Counted from the stretch's first letter, positions 15,709 through 26,520 are shown. The stretch is DNA of 64,000 nt from Streptacidiphilus sp. ASG 303 (GCF_020991365.1 NZ_JAJLRA010000016.1:57909-121908); one strand, 5' to 3'. Numbers and translations are program-made. The notes: generated from the sequence alone by a model not told the origin.

Positions 15709-15713
15709 CCCCC

Positions 15714-15736
15714 GTTGCTGTACTTCGCTGCTGTAC
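15714..15736 (+). repeat. Right arm-type integrase site
   Basis: GTTGCTGTACTTCGC-TGCTGTAC, the same 23-bp unit as 3537-3559 with one substitution (C for T). It begins 5 bases after the integrase stop and lies on the opposite side of attP in the circular form. Confidence 0.7.
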
Positions 15737-15744
15737 GCAGCACA

Positions 15745-15776
15745 AAGCCCCGACCAGATCGCTCTGGTCGGGGCTT
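15745..15776. terminator. Terminator after int
   Basis: Perfect 14-bp stem AAGCCCCGACCAGA (15745-15758) / TCTGGTCGGGGCTT (15763-15776) with a 4-base loop. It separates the integrase from the tRNA gene. Confidence 0.8.
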
Positions 15777-15785
15777 CCGACTTGC

Positions 15786-15860
<75 letters not shown>

Positions 15861-16004
15861 AGGCCTCGCTGCTTTCGGCCTTGCGGCTTCCGGCTTTGCG
15901 GCCCGTCCCCGGTGTCCCGGCGACGAGGAAAACAATACAGCACGTCGGGGGGTGCTCGCTGCCGGGTTGCGGGTGGGGCGGGCGTGGCGTGGCTGGTCAG
16001 GGGT

Positions 16005-17405
16005 TCAGGGGGTGGGGCGGCGGGCGTCGTAGCGGGCGAAGGACGGGTAGCGGGCGGTGAGCGCGAGGATGGCGGCGACACAGGCCAGGCCGCCGCTGAC
16101 GACCGAGAACGCCGTGGTGGTGAGGGCGGCGACGGTGCCCGACTCGAAGTCGCCCAGCCGGGGGCCGCCCGCCACGACGACGATGAAGATCCCCTGGAGC
16201 CGTCCGCGCATGTCGTCGGGGGCGGCCGCCTGCATGATCGTGTTGCGGAAGATCATGCTGACGGTGTCGGCGCAGCCCGCGGCGGCGAGCAGGAGCAGGC
16301 CGAGCCAGAGGTTGCGGACCAGGCCGAAGCCGGCGATGGCGAGGCCCCAGGCGGCGACGGCGGCGATCACGGCGAGTCCGTGGCGGTGGACGCGGCCGAC
16401 CCAGCCGGAGAAGAGGGCCCCGGCGAGGGCGCCCACCGCAGGCGCCGAGACCAGCAGCCCGACGGTGCGGGCGTCGCCGCCGTAGAAGCCCGCGGCGATG
16501 GCGGGGAAGAGGGCCCTCGGCATGCCGAAGATCATGGCGGCGAGGTCGGCCAGGAAGCTGGTGCGCAGGTTGGGGCGGTCGCGGAGGAAGCGGAGCCCGT
16601 CCAGGACGGAGGCGCGGCCCTTGCGGGCTCCCTCGGGGCGCATGGAGGGCAGCCGCCACATGGCGTAGAGGGTGGCGCTGAAGGCGAGGGCGTCGACGAG
16701 GTAGGCCGACTGGTAGCCCCAGACGCCGATGAGGACGCCGCCGAGCATGGGGCCGACGGTGAGCCCGAGGTTCATCGAGACGGTGGCCAGGGCGTTGGCG
16801 GCGGGGAGCTGCTCAGCGGGCACCAGGCGGGGCACCATCGAGCTCCGGGCCGGGGAGCTCAGGGCGAAGAAGACTGCCTGGAGGGCGACGGCCGCGTACA
16901 GGACCGCGACCTGGCGCAGTCCGAGGGCCGCCTGGGCGGCGAGGACGGCGGAGACCGCCGCCAGGCCGGCGGCGCCGACCAGGCCGAGCCTGCGGCGGTC
17001 CACGCTGTCGGCGACGGCGCCTCCGTACAGCCCGAAGACGACGAGCGGGACGAGGGAGAAGAGCCCGACCAGTCCGGTGGCGAAGCTGGAGCCGGTGAGG
17101 GCGTAGACCTGGACGGAGACCGCGACGGCGGTCATCTGCTGGCCTATCGAGGACACGGTCTGGCCGAACCAGACCCGGCGGTAGTGCGGGCTGGTGCGCA
17201 GCGGGGTGACGTCGGCGAGGACGCTGCGGGCGGCGCGGCGCAGCCGGCCCGGTGGGGCGGGGTGGGGAGGGAGCACGGGAGGACCGGGCGGCACTGTCGG
17301 ACCGGTAGCGGCGGCGGTGGCGACCGGGGCGGCGGTGGCGGGGTCCGGCGGCGGTTCCGAGGCTGCGGACGGTGCGGCGGGACGGGGGGCGGGCGGTGTG
17401 GACAC
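16005..17405 (-). CDS. MFS exporter, EntS/MFS_3-like
   Basis: 466 residues. A proline/alanine-rich cytoplasmic N-terminus of about 65 residues precedes twelve likely membrane helices. Between helices 2 and 3 is the MFS signature-like AVADSVDRRRLGLVGA; the pattern FSLVPLVVFGLYGGAVAD and FRNTIMQAAAPDDMRGRLQGIFIVV is typical of the EntS-like exporters with the Asp-Met-Arg-Gly-Arg loop. Substrate unknown: siderophore or drug export are the usual functions. The start (MSTPPAPRP) has no strong ribosome binding site and may be further inside. It is the first chromosomal gene after the tRNA and is transcribed towards it. Confidence 0.82.
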   Translation of the reverse strand: MSTPPAPRPAAPSAASEPPPDPATAAPVATAAATGPTVPPGPPVLPPHPAPPGRLRRAARSVLADVTPLRTSPHYRRVWFGQTVSSIGQQMTAVAVSVQVYALTGSSFATGLVGLFSLVPLVVFGLYGGAVADSVDRRRLGLVGAAGLAAVSAVLAAQAALGLRQVAVLYAAVALQAVFFALSSPARSSMVPRLVPAEQLPAANALATVSMNLGLTVGPMLGGVLIGVWGYQSAYLVDALAFSATLYAMWRLPSMRPEGARKGRASVLDGLRFLRDRPNLRTSFLADLAAMIFGMPRALFPAIAAGFYGGDARTVGLLVSAPAVGALAGALFSGWVGRVHRHGLAVIAAVAAWGLAIAGFGLVRNLWLGLLLLAAAGCADTVSMIFRNTIMQAAAPDDMRGRLQGIFIVVVAGGPRLGDFESGTVAALTTTAFSVVSGGLACVAAILALTARYPSFARYDARRPTP

Positions 17406-17789
17406 GGGGTCTCGTCCTTGCGGCAGGGGGGCAGGGGGCGGGACTGCGCGGAGTGTGGGTTTGCGGGGTCGGGGCGAGAGGAGGCGGGAGGGTGCCGAGA
17501 AGCGGCGCGGGGACCGGCGGGCGCGGGGGGGGGCGGAGGCGGGGTCCGGGGGTGGAGGCGGGCCGGGCCGCCGGGGCGGTGGAGCGGGCCGGCGCGGGCC
17601 GCCCGCGGTGGGGCGCCCCGCGCCGGGACGGATGGCCCCGTCTCCGAGGGGTGTTCTGCGGCCCGGCCGGGGGCGTCGACGCTTTCGGGGTGCGCCGCGC
17701 CGGGGCGGTCACCCGGGGGCCGGGAGGGGGTCCGGGCACCGGGAGGGGGTCCGGGGGCCGGGAGGGGGTCCGGGCCGGGGCGGGCCCCG
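17406..17789. other. Gene-free GC-rich spacer with a short tandem repeat
   Basis: About 380 bases between two minus-strand genes. At 17722-17774, the 15-base word GGGAGGGGGTCCGGG occurs three times with a 19-base period. G runs could form quadruplexes in the upper strand. No supported gene. Confidence 0.6.
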
Positions 17790-18653
17790 TCAGCCGCGGG
17801 CGACGGGCCGGAAGAGGCCCTCCTGCATCACGGAGACGACGAGCCGCCCCTGCCGGTCGAAGATCTGGCCCCGGGCGAGCCCGCGGGCGCCGGTGGCGAC
17901 CGGGGACTCCTGCTGGTAGAGCAGCCACTCGTCGGCGCGGAACGGGCGGTGGAACCACATGGCGTGGTCGAGGGAGGCCATGTCGAAGGTGCGGGGGCCC
18001 CAGAGGGGCTCGACGGGGGCCCGCACCGAGTCGAGGAGCGTCATGTCGCTGGCGTAGGTGAGGGCGCAGACCTGGATCAGCGGGTCGTCGGGGAGCCTGC
18101 CGTTGGTGCGCAGCCAGACGCTGCTGCGGGGCTCGACGCCGACGAGCTCCTCCTTGGTCCAGCGGAGGCGTTCGACGTAGCGGATGTCGAAGGGCTGCCG
18201 GCGGCTGATGAAGGGCGGCCGCTCGCCGATGCGCGCGCTGACCTCGTCGAGGGCGCTGGGCAGGCTCTCGGGGTCGGGCACGTCGGGCATGGCGTCCTGG
18301 TGTTCGAACGCGGCGGGCTCGGGGAGGTGGAAGTCCGCCGTGAGCGCGAAGATGCTGCGGCCCTTCTGGATGCCGAGGACGCGCCGGGTGGTGAACGACC
18401 TGCCGTCGCGGATCCGGTCCACCTGGTAGACGATCGGCACGCCGGGCAGGCCCGGGCGCAGGAAGTAGGCGTGCAGGGAGTGGACGGGGCGCCCGGCGTC
18501 CACGGTGCGTCCTGCGGCCACCAGCGCCTGGCCGGCGACCTGGCCGCCGAAGGTGCGCTGCAGCTCCTCCTCGGGGCTGCGGCCTCGGAAGATGTTGAGC
18601 TCGATCTGCTCAAGATCGAGCAGGTCGACGAGGTGGTCGACGGGGCTGCCCAT
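17790..18653 (-). CDS. tesB: Acyl-CoA thioesterase II
   Basis: 287 residues from the ATG at 18653 (MGSPVDHLVDLLDLEQIE); a longer frame upstream has no support. It hydrolyses acyl-CoA to free acid and CoA. It contains the double hot-dog TesB pattern: N-terminal FGGQVAGQALVAAGRTV and PVHSLHAYFLRPG, a C-terminal SLDHAMWFHRPF with the expected catalytic Asp, and RGQIFDRQGRLVVSVMQEGLFR with the catalytic Gln. Length is near the family's 280-290. It is soluble and stands alone, with gene-free spacers on both sides. Confidence 0.92.
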   Translation of the reverse strand: MGSPVDHLVDLLDLEQIELNIFRGRSPEEELQRTFGGQVAGQALVAAGRTVDAGRPVHSLHAYFLRPGLPGVPIVYQVDRIRDGRSFTTRRVLGIQKGRSIFALTADFHLPEPAAFEHQDAMPDVPDPESLPSALDEVSARIGERPPFISRRQPFDIRYVERLRWTKEELVGVEPRSSVWLRTNGRLPDDPLIQVCALTYASDMTLLDSVRAPVEPLWGPRTFDMASLDHAMWFHRPFRADEWLLYQQESPVATGARGLARGQIFDRQGRLVVSVMQEGLFRPVARG

Positions 18654-19103
18654 GTCTGTGCTTCCTCTCCGTGGACGGCAGTGCCGTGGCGGGGTCTCCG
18701 GCCGGCTCGCGCTGCCTCTCCGCTGAGGGAAAGTCTGCGCCGGTCTGCGGCATTCCCCGGCATCGGGCCGGAGCGGGGCGGCGCGGCGGGTGGGAGGACA
18801 CGGCGCCGCGGCGGTGTTCAGGGGACGCCGGTCGGGAGCGCTGCCGACCAGGAGACGGAACGGCGGACGGCGGGGAGCCGGGCCGGAGGCGCGGGCACCA
18901 GGACGCGGGGGGCGCCCTCCAGGCGGCTCCGCCGTGGCCGTCCGGGCCCCGGGGACGGTGCCGGCACGGCCGCGAGGGCTGTCCGGGCGGCGGTACCGGC
19001 GGATCCGGACGGCGGTAACGGCGGGGCCCGGCGGCGTCACCGGCGGGGCAGGGCTGTCGGTCCCGGCAGGGCAGGTCCGCCGGGCGCACGGGCGGCCCGC
19101 CGA
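18654..19103. other. Gene-free spacer
   Basis: About 450 bases between the tesB start and the 3' end of the Rpf-like gene, both on the minus strand. It should hold the tesB promoter, but the very high GC hides any clear -10/-35. No supported gene. Confidence 0.4.
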
Positions 19104-20045
19104 TCACAGGGCGGGCCACGCCGGCGCGGGCGGCGTGGCGGTTTCCGGGACGGGCCGTTCCCCTGCGCCGGGGTACGGGACGGGTTGCGGTACCTGTCCG
19201 GCCGCCGCCGTGCCCGGGTCGGGCTCCGGGGGCCTCCCGTGCCACGGGCCCGTTCCCGGGTCCGGCCCGTGCCCCGGGTACGGGCCTGTACCGGGGCGGG
19301 GATGGCGTCCGGGGCGGTGGCCGTGTCCGGGGTGCGGCTCCCGGCCGGGGTGCGGGCCGCGTCCGGGACGCCGGTCCGGGCGCGGGTGGAGGACCGGGGG
19401 CGGGAGGACGCCGGGGTCCTGCGGGTCGGACGGGGACCCGGGGTCCGGCGACGGCTCCGGGACGGGACCCGGAAAGGGGTCGAGGAGCCCGAGCCGGCGG
19501 GCGCAGGCCGGCCAGGCCGGCCAGCCCTGGAGGCGGAAGATCTCCTGCCCCACGGTGATCTGCTCCTCGCGGACGGCGAGGTCGGGGCGGCGGGCGAAGC
19601 GCAGGCCGCCTGCCCACCGCCAGGTGCCCAGCAGGATCTGGAGGCCGCCGTAGAAGCCGTTTCCGGTGTTGGAACGCCAGTTTCCGCTGCTCTCGCACGC
19701 GGCGAGGCGGTCCCAGACCGGATCGTCGAGCGCGGGTGCGGCGGGGGCGGCCGCAGCGGCGGGCGTCGCCGCGAGGACCGCGGCCGCGACGGCTGCGGTG
19801 GCGGAGGCAGCGACGGTGACGGCGGTGGCGGCAGCGGTGCAGGGCGCCGCGACGATCGAGCGGAAAGTCCTATGAGCACACTGGGTCGACGCTACGGCCG
19901 CCCTGCGCGACGGCGGGCTGCCCCGGCGCCCGCCACGCCGCGGGGTTCCACCGGTCGGCGCAGGAGCGCGGAGGGCGGCGCCTCGGACTGCACGACCACG
20001 GGCCGGTGCCGTCCTCGGGTCCGGATCCGGACCGGAGGACGGCAC
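19104..20045 (-). CDS. Rpf-like transglycosylase, secreted, uncertain start
   Basis: The core is clear: a hydrophobic signal-like segment (SIVAAPCTAAATAVTVAAS...ATPAAAAAPA), then the resuscitation-promoting factor domain [29 protein letters not shown] with the catalytic Glu of the lysozyme-like fold. The C-terminal half is a proline/glycine/aspartate-rich repeat tail (GTGPYPGHGPDPGTGP). The problem is the 5' end: no ATG, GTG or TTG lies between the signal segment and a GTG at 20045, which would add about 60 Arg/Pro-rich residues ahead of it. I give that start with low trust; a frameshift, sequencing error or non-standard start is possible. Rpf enzymes cleave peptidoglycan to restart growth of dormant spores. 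Confidence 0.6.
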   Translation of the reverse strand: MPSSGPDPDPRTAPARGRAVRGAALRAPAPTGGTPRRGGRRGSPPSRRAAVASTQCAHRTFRSIVAAPCTAAATAVTVAASATAAVAAAVLAATPAAAAAPAAPALDDPVWDRLAACESSGNWRSNTGNGFYGGLQILLGTWRWAGGLRFARRPDLAVREEQITVGQEIFRLQGWPAWPACARRLGLLDPFPGPVPEPSPDPGSPSDPQDPGVLPPPVLHPRPDRRPGRGPHPGREPHPGHGHRPGRHPRPGTGPYPGHGPDPGTGPWHGRPPEPDPGTAAAGQVPQPVPYPGAGERPVPETATPPAPAWPAL

Positions 20046-20612
20046 CGGGCGAACGGGCGGCACCGGAGGACGGCACCGGGTGGGGAGGCGGCTCCGGACG
20101 GTACGGCGGACGGCGGACAGGCAGGCAGGCAGGACTGCGGGAGCGCCCGGCCCGCGCCCGCACGGCCGCACGGCCTGCACGACGGCGCACCGTGCGGGGA
20201 TCAGCGCCCGGCCTGCACCCGCATGCCCTCGCAGCGGCCCGGGAGCGCCGGGCGGGGCCCGATGGGTACCGAAGGGGCGTGCCGGGCGCTGCGCGCCGGG
20301 CACGGGGCGGCCGGTCGCGAAACCGGCGCGCGGGGGTCGGACGAGGAGCGTCCGTCCTGCGGGGTATGCAGCCTGCGGCAGAGCACTGCCGGCCTTCTCT
20401 GCCCTGCCCTGCCCAGGCCCCGTGGCCGGTGGCCGGTGGCCGTCATCTGTCGTCGTCGGCCGGCCCCGGACGGCCCGCAGACGGCTCGGGGCCGGGACTC
20501 AGTTGACCTCGGCGCGGGCTGAACGCGGTGACGTCCACCTCGGAACCGCAGCAGAAGAGGCACCCGCCGTTCCCGGAGCCGGCCACCACCCAAGGATGAA
20601 CCAGGCGACCCC
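20046..20612. other. Gene-free spacer
   Basis: About 570 bases. At 20025-20090 the word GGACGGCACCGG recurs with small variations. Nothing coding is supported on either strand; the region probably includes the promoter of the Rpf-like gene. Confidence 0.4.
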
Positions 20613-21101
20613 TCAGGGCAGAACGCTCTTCTGCGTCAGGTCGAGTTCGCCGACTCGCTGATCCCCGATCATCTCCCCGGTCGGCCGGAAGCCGAGCCTC
20701 AGGTAGAAGCCTTCAGGCCCTCCCCCACCCGGGTACCAGGAAGTCGTCAGCCGGGTGCCGCCGCGGCGACGGGCCTCTGCCACAACGGACCGGACCGCGA
20801 ATCGGCCGTATCCGCGCCCCTGCTCTCCGGCTGCGATGTTGAGGCGCCAGAGGCCGGAGCCAAGGCCGGTGCCACGGTCGTCACCGGTGAGGCCGGCGTC
20901 GAAGAACGCCATGAGGAATCCGACCGGCCGGTCGCCGTCAAGGATGAGCCGCGGCCAGGCAACGTCAGGGTGCACATACGCTTCCGCAAGCGACTTGACG
21001 ACCGGAGCGACCAGATGCTCCTGGTCCGGACGCACCTTCAACCCGATTGCGGCGTCGAAGTTGTCGGGGCTGACGGTCTCCAAACGGAGCATGCTCCTCA
21101 T
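20613..21101 (-). CDS. GNAT-family N-acetyltransferase
   Basis: 162 residues from the ATG at 21101 (MRSMLRLETVSPDNF); a second ATG at 21092 is equally possible. The acetyl-CoA site is visible as AGEQGRGYGRFAVRSVVAEARRRG (Q/R-x-x-G-x-G/A), with the usual final strand ending in FYLRLGFRPTGEM. The segment RPVGFLMAFFDAGLT and LWRLNIAAGEQG resembles the SpeG-like branch (spermine/spermidine acetyltransferases), but the substrate cannot be told. Codon use is less biased than in neighbours (several AAG/GAA/ATG), suggesting later acquisition, in keeping with the insertion scar next to it. Confidence 0.85.
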   Translation of the reverse strand: MRSMLRLETVSPDNFDAAIGLKVRPDQEHLVAPVVKSLAEAYVHPDVAWPRLILDGDRPVGFLMAFFDAGLTGDDRGTGLGSGLWRLNIAAGEQGRGYGRFAVRSVVAEARRRGGTRLTTSWYPGGGGPEGFYLRLGFRPTGEMIGDQRVGELDLTQKSVLP

Positions 21102-21265
21102 GCGGGAACGGTATACAGGCGGGTCAATCGGTTTTCGGCGGAGCGAGCCGTTTCCCGCTTGGCTGACCGGGTGGCGGGTCGGCGTGGGGACGGTGTCCGG
21201 GAAGAGGTGCAGCTCCCGGTGGACGGGTTGTCGCCCGGGAGCGACCTGTCCAGTGGGAGCTTCGC

Positions 21266-21424
21266 GTGCTTGTCCACCCGTCGGGGATCGATCTGTCCAG
21301 CCCGGCTCCGCGGTACCTCTCCCGTCTGGTGACCGCCCGACGCCGGGAGCGGGGTACGCGGTGGCTCTGGCTCCCCGCGGACCGGCAGGCCCTGCTCGTC
21401 CTGGCCCGTCTACGGCGCGGCCGC
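21266..21424 (+). pseudogene. N-terminal fragment of an IS5-type transposase
   Basis: The frame reads LVHPSGIDLSSPAPRYLSRLV then ARRRERGTRWLWLPADRQALLVLARLRRG, the recognisable start of the HTH_Tnp_4-containing IS5-type transposases of Streptomyces. A GTG at 21266 could be its start. After about 53 residues the similarity stops; the DDE domain is gone and sequence runs straight into the integrase fragment. It is a scar only. Confidence 0.6.
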
Positions 21425-21464
21425 GCCCCCGGCCTCCGCCCGGGAGGGACCCCCGGCACCCGCC

Positions 21465-21830
21465 TTGGCCCGCCACATCGAGGACCGCTGGTACAAGACC
21501 GGGACCGGACCCGACGGCAGGCCCCACAGGGTCAGGGCCGACCGCTACGGAACCGGCGTGCGCCACCGCGTCCGGCACAAGCGGCACGCTGCGGCCCGGC
21601 AGGACGGGATGCACGCGCTGAGGCACTTCTGCGCCTCCGTGCTGCTGGACGCAGGGGAGAGCACCGAAGCCCTCGGCGCGCACCTCGGACACGCCGACCC
21701 CGGGTTCACGCCGCGGATCCGCACCCCTCTCGTGCCGCACGGCCAGGAACGTGCCGGGCGAGCCGTGGATGCCCCCTTCGTGGGGGCCGCCGAGGGCTCC
21801 GGCGGCCCGCAGGCGGCCCCGGCGGCATGA
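21465..21830 (+). pseudogene. Internally deleted tyrosine integrase
   Basis: The first part (MARHIEDRWYKTGTGPDGRPHRVRADRYGTGVRHRV) is the N-terminus of an actinomycete integrase. It is joined directly to the last part (DGMHALRHFCASVLLDAG, LGHADPGFTPRIRTPLVPH), so roughly 250 residues are missing. The His-x-x-Arg-His box survives, but the catalytic Tyr position reads Arg (the usual T-Y-T-H is IRTP). The frame is still open to 21830, which makes it look like a gene, but it cannot recombine DNA. It stands beside the IS5 fragment between a GNAT gene and a Rpf gene. Confidence 0.7.
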
Positions 21831-21889
21831 GCCGGGCCCCCTCCCAGCAGAACACCGCTGGTAGGGGGCCCTGGCGCCCTGCATGAGGG

Positions 21890-23225
<1,336 letters not shown>

Positions 23226-24068
23226 GTGCCGCGCATGCTCGACGTCAGCGACGAGGTCCGCGCCGAGATCGGCGACGACGAGGCCGACCGGCTGCTGGCC
23301 GGCGGCAACGCCCCCGACACCTACGACTGCACGTCCTGCCGTACCCCGGGCGACTCGCTGCGCGAGCAGACCAGCACCGTGCTGTTCATGGGCGAGGAGA
23401 CCGCCGTCCTCGCCTTCGCCCACGCCCGCTGCATCCCTTCGCAGGTCGTCCCGGTGACGGAGGAGCAGCTGCGCGGCGCCATGCGCAGCATCGGCGGCGA
23501 CCGGGCCGGGGACGGCTCCCGGCTGCCCGCCGCCCCCTCCCCCGCCGCCCGGACCGCTCCGGCCGTCCCCGGCGACGGCGGCCAGGCGGAGGGCAGTCAG
23601 CCGGCGGTGCTCTCCATCACCTGCGGGCTGGTCCTGGTCGGCGACACCCCGCACGCCGCGCTGGTCGTCGAGCCGACGGTGCCCGTGGGGCGGCCGGGCA
23701 GCACCTCCGGCGAGGACGAGTTCCTGCAGCTGCTGCTGGAGCACGGCTTCGGCGAGGTGAAGGACGTGGACCGGACCCCGGAGCCGCTGGCGGGCTGGTC
23801 GGTGCTGATGGCGATGGGCCAGCTCCACGCGGTGCTCCAGCCGGGCCCGCAGGGCGGCACCGTGGCGTGGTGGCAGGCGCACCAGCCGCTGCAGGTCACC
23901 GACACGTGGCGGGCCGCGGCCAGCCGGCAGTCGCAGGTGTACATGTACGCGGCGCCGGTGGGCACCATCGGCAGCCAGCCCCGGGAGGACCTGCTGCGCC
24001 AGGCGCTGGACCGGGCCGCCGGGCAGGGCGTGCTCGCCGGGGCGGTGCTGCCGCTCGCCGGCACCTGA
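23226..24068 (+). CDS. Conserved actinomycete protein, function unknown
   Basis: 280 residues from the GTG at 23226; GAGGAG precedes it, while the GTG at 23175 lacks a site. The N-terminal half has a CTSCRTPGDSL box and a second Cys near AHARCIPSQ, which together could hold a metal. A flexible Pro/Ala linker (residues 95-118) divides it from a C-terminal domain (LSITCGLVLVGDTPHAALVVEP ... LQLLLEHGFGEV). I recognise a conserved Streptomyces hypothetical family, with no known function. Soluble, no signal peptide. It may be regulated from the shared upstream region. Confidence 0.75.
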   Translation: MPRMLDVSDEVRAEIGDDEADRLLAGGNAPDTYDCTSCRTPGDSLREQTSTVLFMGEETAVLAFAHARCIPSQVVPVTEEQLRGAMRSIGGDRAGDGSRLPAAPSPAARTAPAVPGDGGQAEGSQPAVLSITCGLVLVGDTPHAALVVEPTVPVGRPGSTSGEDEFLQLLLEHGFGEVKDVDRTPEPLAGWSVLMAMGQLHAVLQPGPQGGTVAWWQAHQPLQVTDTWRAAASRQSQVYMYAAPVGTIGSQPREDLLRQALDRAAGQGVLAGAVLPLAGT

Positions 24069-24455
24069 TCCCGCAGCGACGCGGGGACGCGGGAGGGCGG
24101 GGACGCGGGAGGGCGGGGCGGCCGGGCCGGGAGGGCGGGGCGGGCGGCGACACCGCCGGCCCGGACCGGACCGGACCGGCCCGCGGCTGCCGCGGGGCGG
24201 CAGGACAGGGCGCACGGGACTCACAGGGCGCACGGGGCGGACGGAGCGCGGCCGCCGGGCGGGGACCCCGCCCGGCGGCCGCGCGCGCCTGCGGTCGGCC
24301 CGGTGCGCGGAGACCGCCGCACACCGGACCGACCGCAGGTCAACCGCCCTCAGGCCGCATCCCGGAGGCCGCGCGGTCGTTGGCCGTGTGTGCAGACCTA
24401 CGACCCCTCCCCCCCCCCCACCCGGCGGCACGCCGGCGCCCATGCGATCCCCGGC
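24069..24455. other. Gene-free spacer with G-rich repeats
   Basis: About 385 bases. At 24080-24150, GGGACGCGGGAGGGCGGG-type words repeat, and a C10 run ends near 24420. No supported gene. Confidence 0.5.
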
Positions 24456-24824
24456 ATGCGGCCCGCGTACGAGGCGGAACGCCCCGTCTCCGCCACCCCC
24501 ATCTACGACAGCCTCTGCGCCGAGTACCGGCGGCTGTTCCGCACCCTCCCCGGCGACCGGACCGGCGAGGAGGACATGAAGTTCACCGGGTTCGGCCTGC
24601 GGCGGTCGTACGGCAGCCGGGACGCGGAGCGGCAGCTGCCGGACCCGCCGGCCTCCGGTACGGGCTACGGCGGCGCGGGGGCGGCGGGATCGCCCTTCGC
24701 CCAGGGGCACCAGTACGGCGGCGGGTGGACCCCCGTCGGGCACATCCCCCCGTCGACGGGCCGCGGCGGGCGGCACCGGGGGATGCTCTCCCTGCCGCCG
24801 GGCCGCGCGGGCGGCCCGGCCTGA
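24456..24824 (+). CDS. Hypothetical small protein
   Basis: 122 residues from the ATG at 24456 (MRPAYEAERPVSATPIYDSL); the frame extends upstream but becomes Arg/Pro-rich, unlike the main part. The first half (YDSLCAEYRRLFRTLPGDRTGEEDMKFTGFG) looks like real coding sequence and the second half is a Gly/Pro/Ser-rich flexible tail. I do not recognise a named family, but related short proteins are common in Streptomyces next to der. It is followed by a strong terminator shared with der. Confidence 0.5.
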   Translation: MRPAYEAERPVSATPIYDSLCAEYRRLFRTLPGDRTGEEDMKFTGFGLRRSYGSRDAERQLPDPPASGTGYGGAGAAGSPFAQGHQYGGGWTPVGHIPPSTGRGGRHRGMLSLPPGRAGGPA

Positions 24825-24840
24825 CGGTTCCGGCACACGG

Positions 24841-24890
24841 CGGAAGGGCCCCGGCCGCTCCCCCGCGGGGGAGCGGCCGGGGCCCTTCCG
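24841..24890. terminator. Bidirectional terminator
   Basis: A perfect 24-bp stem with a 2-base centre (24841-24864 / 24867-24890, CGGAAGGGCC...GGCCCTTCCG). It lies between the convergent hypothetical gene and der and serves both. Confidence 0.9.
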
Positions 24891-24948
24891 TGCCTGCGCG
24901 TGCGGGCGGCTCCGGGGCCTGCGGCCCGTCGGCCGCCCGCGGCGGCGG

Positions 24949-26421
24949 CTACTTGCGGCGGCGCTTCTCGCGCACCCGCACCGAGATGGAGATCGGCGTG
25001 CCGGCGAAGCCGAACTCCTCGCGCAGCCGGCGCTCGACGAAGCGCCGGTAGCCGGCCTCGAGGAAGCCGGAGGCGAAGAGGACGAACCGCGGCGGCCGGG
25101 TGCCGGCCTGGGTGCCGAAGAGGATGCGCGGCTGCTTGCCGCCCCGGATGGGGTGCGGGTGGGCGGCGACCAGCTCGCCGAGGAAGGAGTTCAGCCTGCC
25201 GGTCGGCACGCGGGTCTCCCAGCCCTCCAGCGCGGTCTCGATCGCCGGGACCAGCTTCTCCATGTGGCGGCCGGTGCGGGCGGAGACGTTGACCCGCGGC
25301 GCCCACTTGACCTGGACGAGGTCCTTCTCGATCTCCCGCTCCAGGTAGTAGCGGCGCTCCTCGTCGAGCAGGTCCCACTTGTTGTAGGCGATGACGACCG
25401 CGCGCCCGGCCTCCACCGCCATGGAGATGATGCGGGTGTCCTGCTCGGCGAGGGTCTCGCTGGCGTCGATGAGGATGACGGCGACCTCGGCCTTCTCCAG
25501 GGCGGAGGCGGTGCGCAGCGAGGCGTAGAAGTCGGCGCCCTCGGTGAGGTGGACGCGGCGGCGGATGCCGGCGGTGTCGACGAACTTCCAGGTCCTGCCG
25601 CCGAGCTCGATCAGCTCGTCGACCGGGTCGCGGGTGGTGCCGGCGACCTCGTTGACGACGACCCGGTCCTCGCCGGCGACCTTGTTGAGGAGGCTGGACT
25701 TGCCGACGTTGGGCCGGCCCAGCAGCGCGACGCGGCGCGGGCCGCCCAGCGGGGTGCCGAAGGTCTGCGGCGGGGCCTCGGGGAGGGCCGCCATGACGGC
25801 GTCCAGGAGGTCGCCGGAGCCGCGGCCGTGGAGGGCGGAGACCGGGTGGGGCTCGCCGAGGCCGAGCGACCAGAGCATGGCGGCGTCGGCCTCGGTGGAG
25901 GGGCCGTCGACCTTGTTGGCGCAGAGCACGACGGGCTTGCCGGACCGGCGCAGCAGCTTGACGAGGGCCTCGTCGGTGTCGGTGGGGCCGACGGTGGCGT
26001 CGACGACGAAGAGGACCGCGTCGGCGCTCTCGATGCCGTACTCGGCCTGGGCGGCGACGGCGGCGTCGATGCCGAGGACGTCGGCCTCCCAGCCGCCGGT
26101 GTCGACGAGCTTGAAGCGGCGGCCGGCCCAGGACGCCTCGTAGGTGACGCGGTCGCGGGTGACGCCGGGGCGGTCCTCGACGACGGCCTCGCGGCGGCCG
26201 ATGATCCGGTTCACCAGGGTCGACTTGCCGACGTTGGGGCGGCCGACGACGGCGAGCACCGGGAGCGGGCCGTGGGAGGCCGCGGCGAGGTCGCCGTCGA
26301 CGTCCTCGGCGTCGAAGCCCTCCTCGGCGGCCAGTTCCATGAACTCGGCGTACTCCGCCGGGTCCAGCTCACCGTGCTCGAAGGCGCCCGCCTCCGAAGC
26401 GGCGGTGTTCTCGTTGCTCAT
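24949..26421 (-). CDS. der: Ribosome-assembly GTPase Der (EngA)
   Basis: 490 residues with two GTPase domains in tandem and a C-terminal KH-like domain, the family hallmark. G1 boxes are GRPNVGKST (about residue 61) and GRPNVGKSS (about 236); G3 boxes DTGGW and DTAGI; G4 boxes NKVD and NKWD. Der helps maturation of the 50S subunit. An N-terminal acidic extension of about 50 residues ([19 protein letters not shown]) is common in actinomycetes. It ends the plsC-cmk group on the minus strand; a 99-base gap separates it from plsC. The conserved KRRRK tail is intact. Confidence 0.96.
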   Translation of the reverse strand: MSNENTAASEAGAFEHGELDPAEYAEFMELAAEEGFDAEDVDGDLAAASHGPLPVLAVVGRPNVGKSTLVNRIIGRREAVVEDRPGVTRDRVTYEASWAGRRFKLVDTGGWEADVLGIDAAVAAQAEYGIESADAVLFVVDATVGPTDTDEALVKLLRRSGKPVVLCANKVDGPSTEADAAMLWSLGLGEPHPVSALHGRGSGDLLDAVMAALPEAPPQTFGTPLGGPRRVALLGRPNVGKSSLLNKVAGEDRVVVNEVAGTTRDPVDELIELGGRTWKFVDTAGIRRRVHLTEGADFYASLRTASALEKAEVAVILIDASETLAEQDTRIISMAVEAGRAVVIAYNKWDLLDEERRYYLEREIEKDLVQVKWAPRVNVSARTGRHMEKLVPAIETALEGWETRVPTGRLNSFLGELVAAHPHPIRGGKQPRILFGTQAGTRPPRFVLFASGFLEAGYRRFVERRLREEFGFAGTPISISVRVREKRRRK

Positions 26422-26520
26422 GTCCAGTGCCGTCTTTCGTCCGTCGGTCCGGCCCGGGGGCCGGGGGTCGCGCCGCGGGTGTCGCGGCGCAGAAGGTCTG
26501 GGGGCGCGGAGGGCCGGGGG

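Noticed and set aside
15912..20522. Very long plus-strand open frame
   Set aside because: It results from high GC content opposite the MFS, thioesterase and Rpf genes; composition is Gly/Arg/Ala junk with no motif.
20046..20612. Coding gene upstream of the Rpf-like gene
   Set aside because: All frames in this stretch are Gly/Arg/Pro-rich and overlap each other; no start with a ribosome binding site or family pattern was seen.
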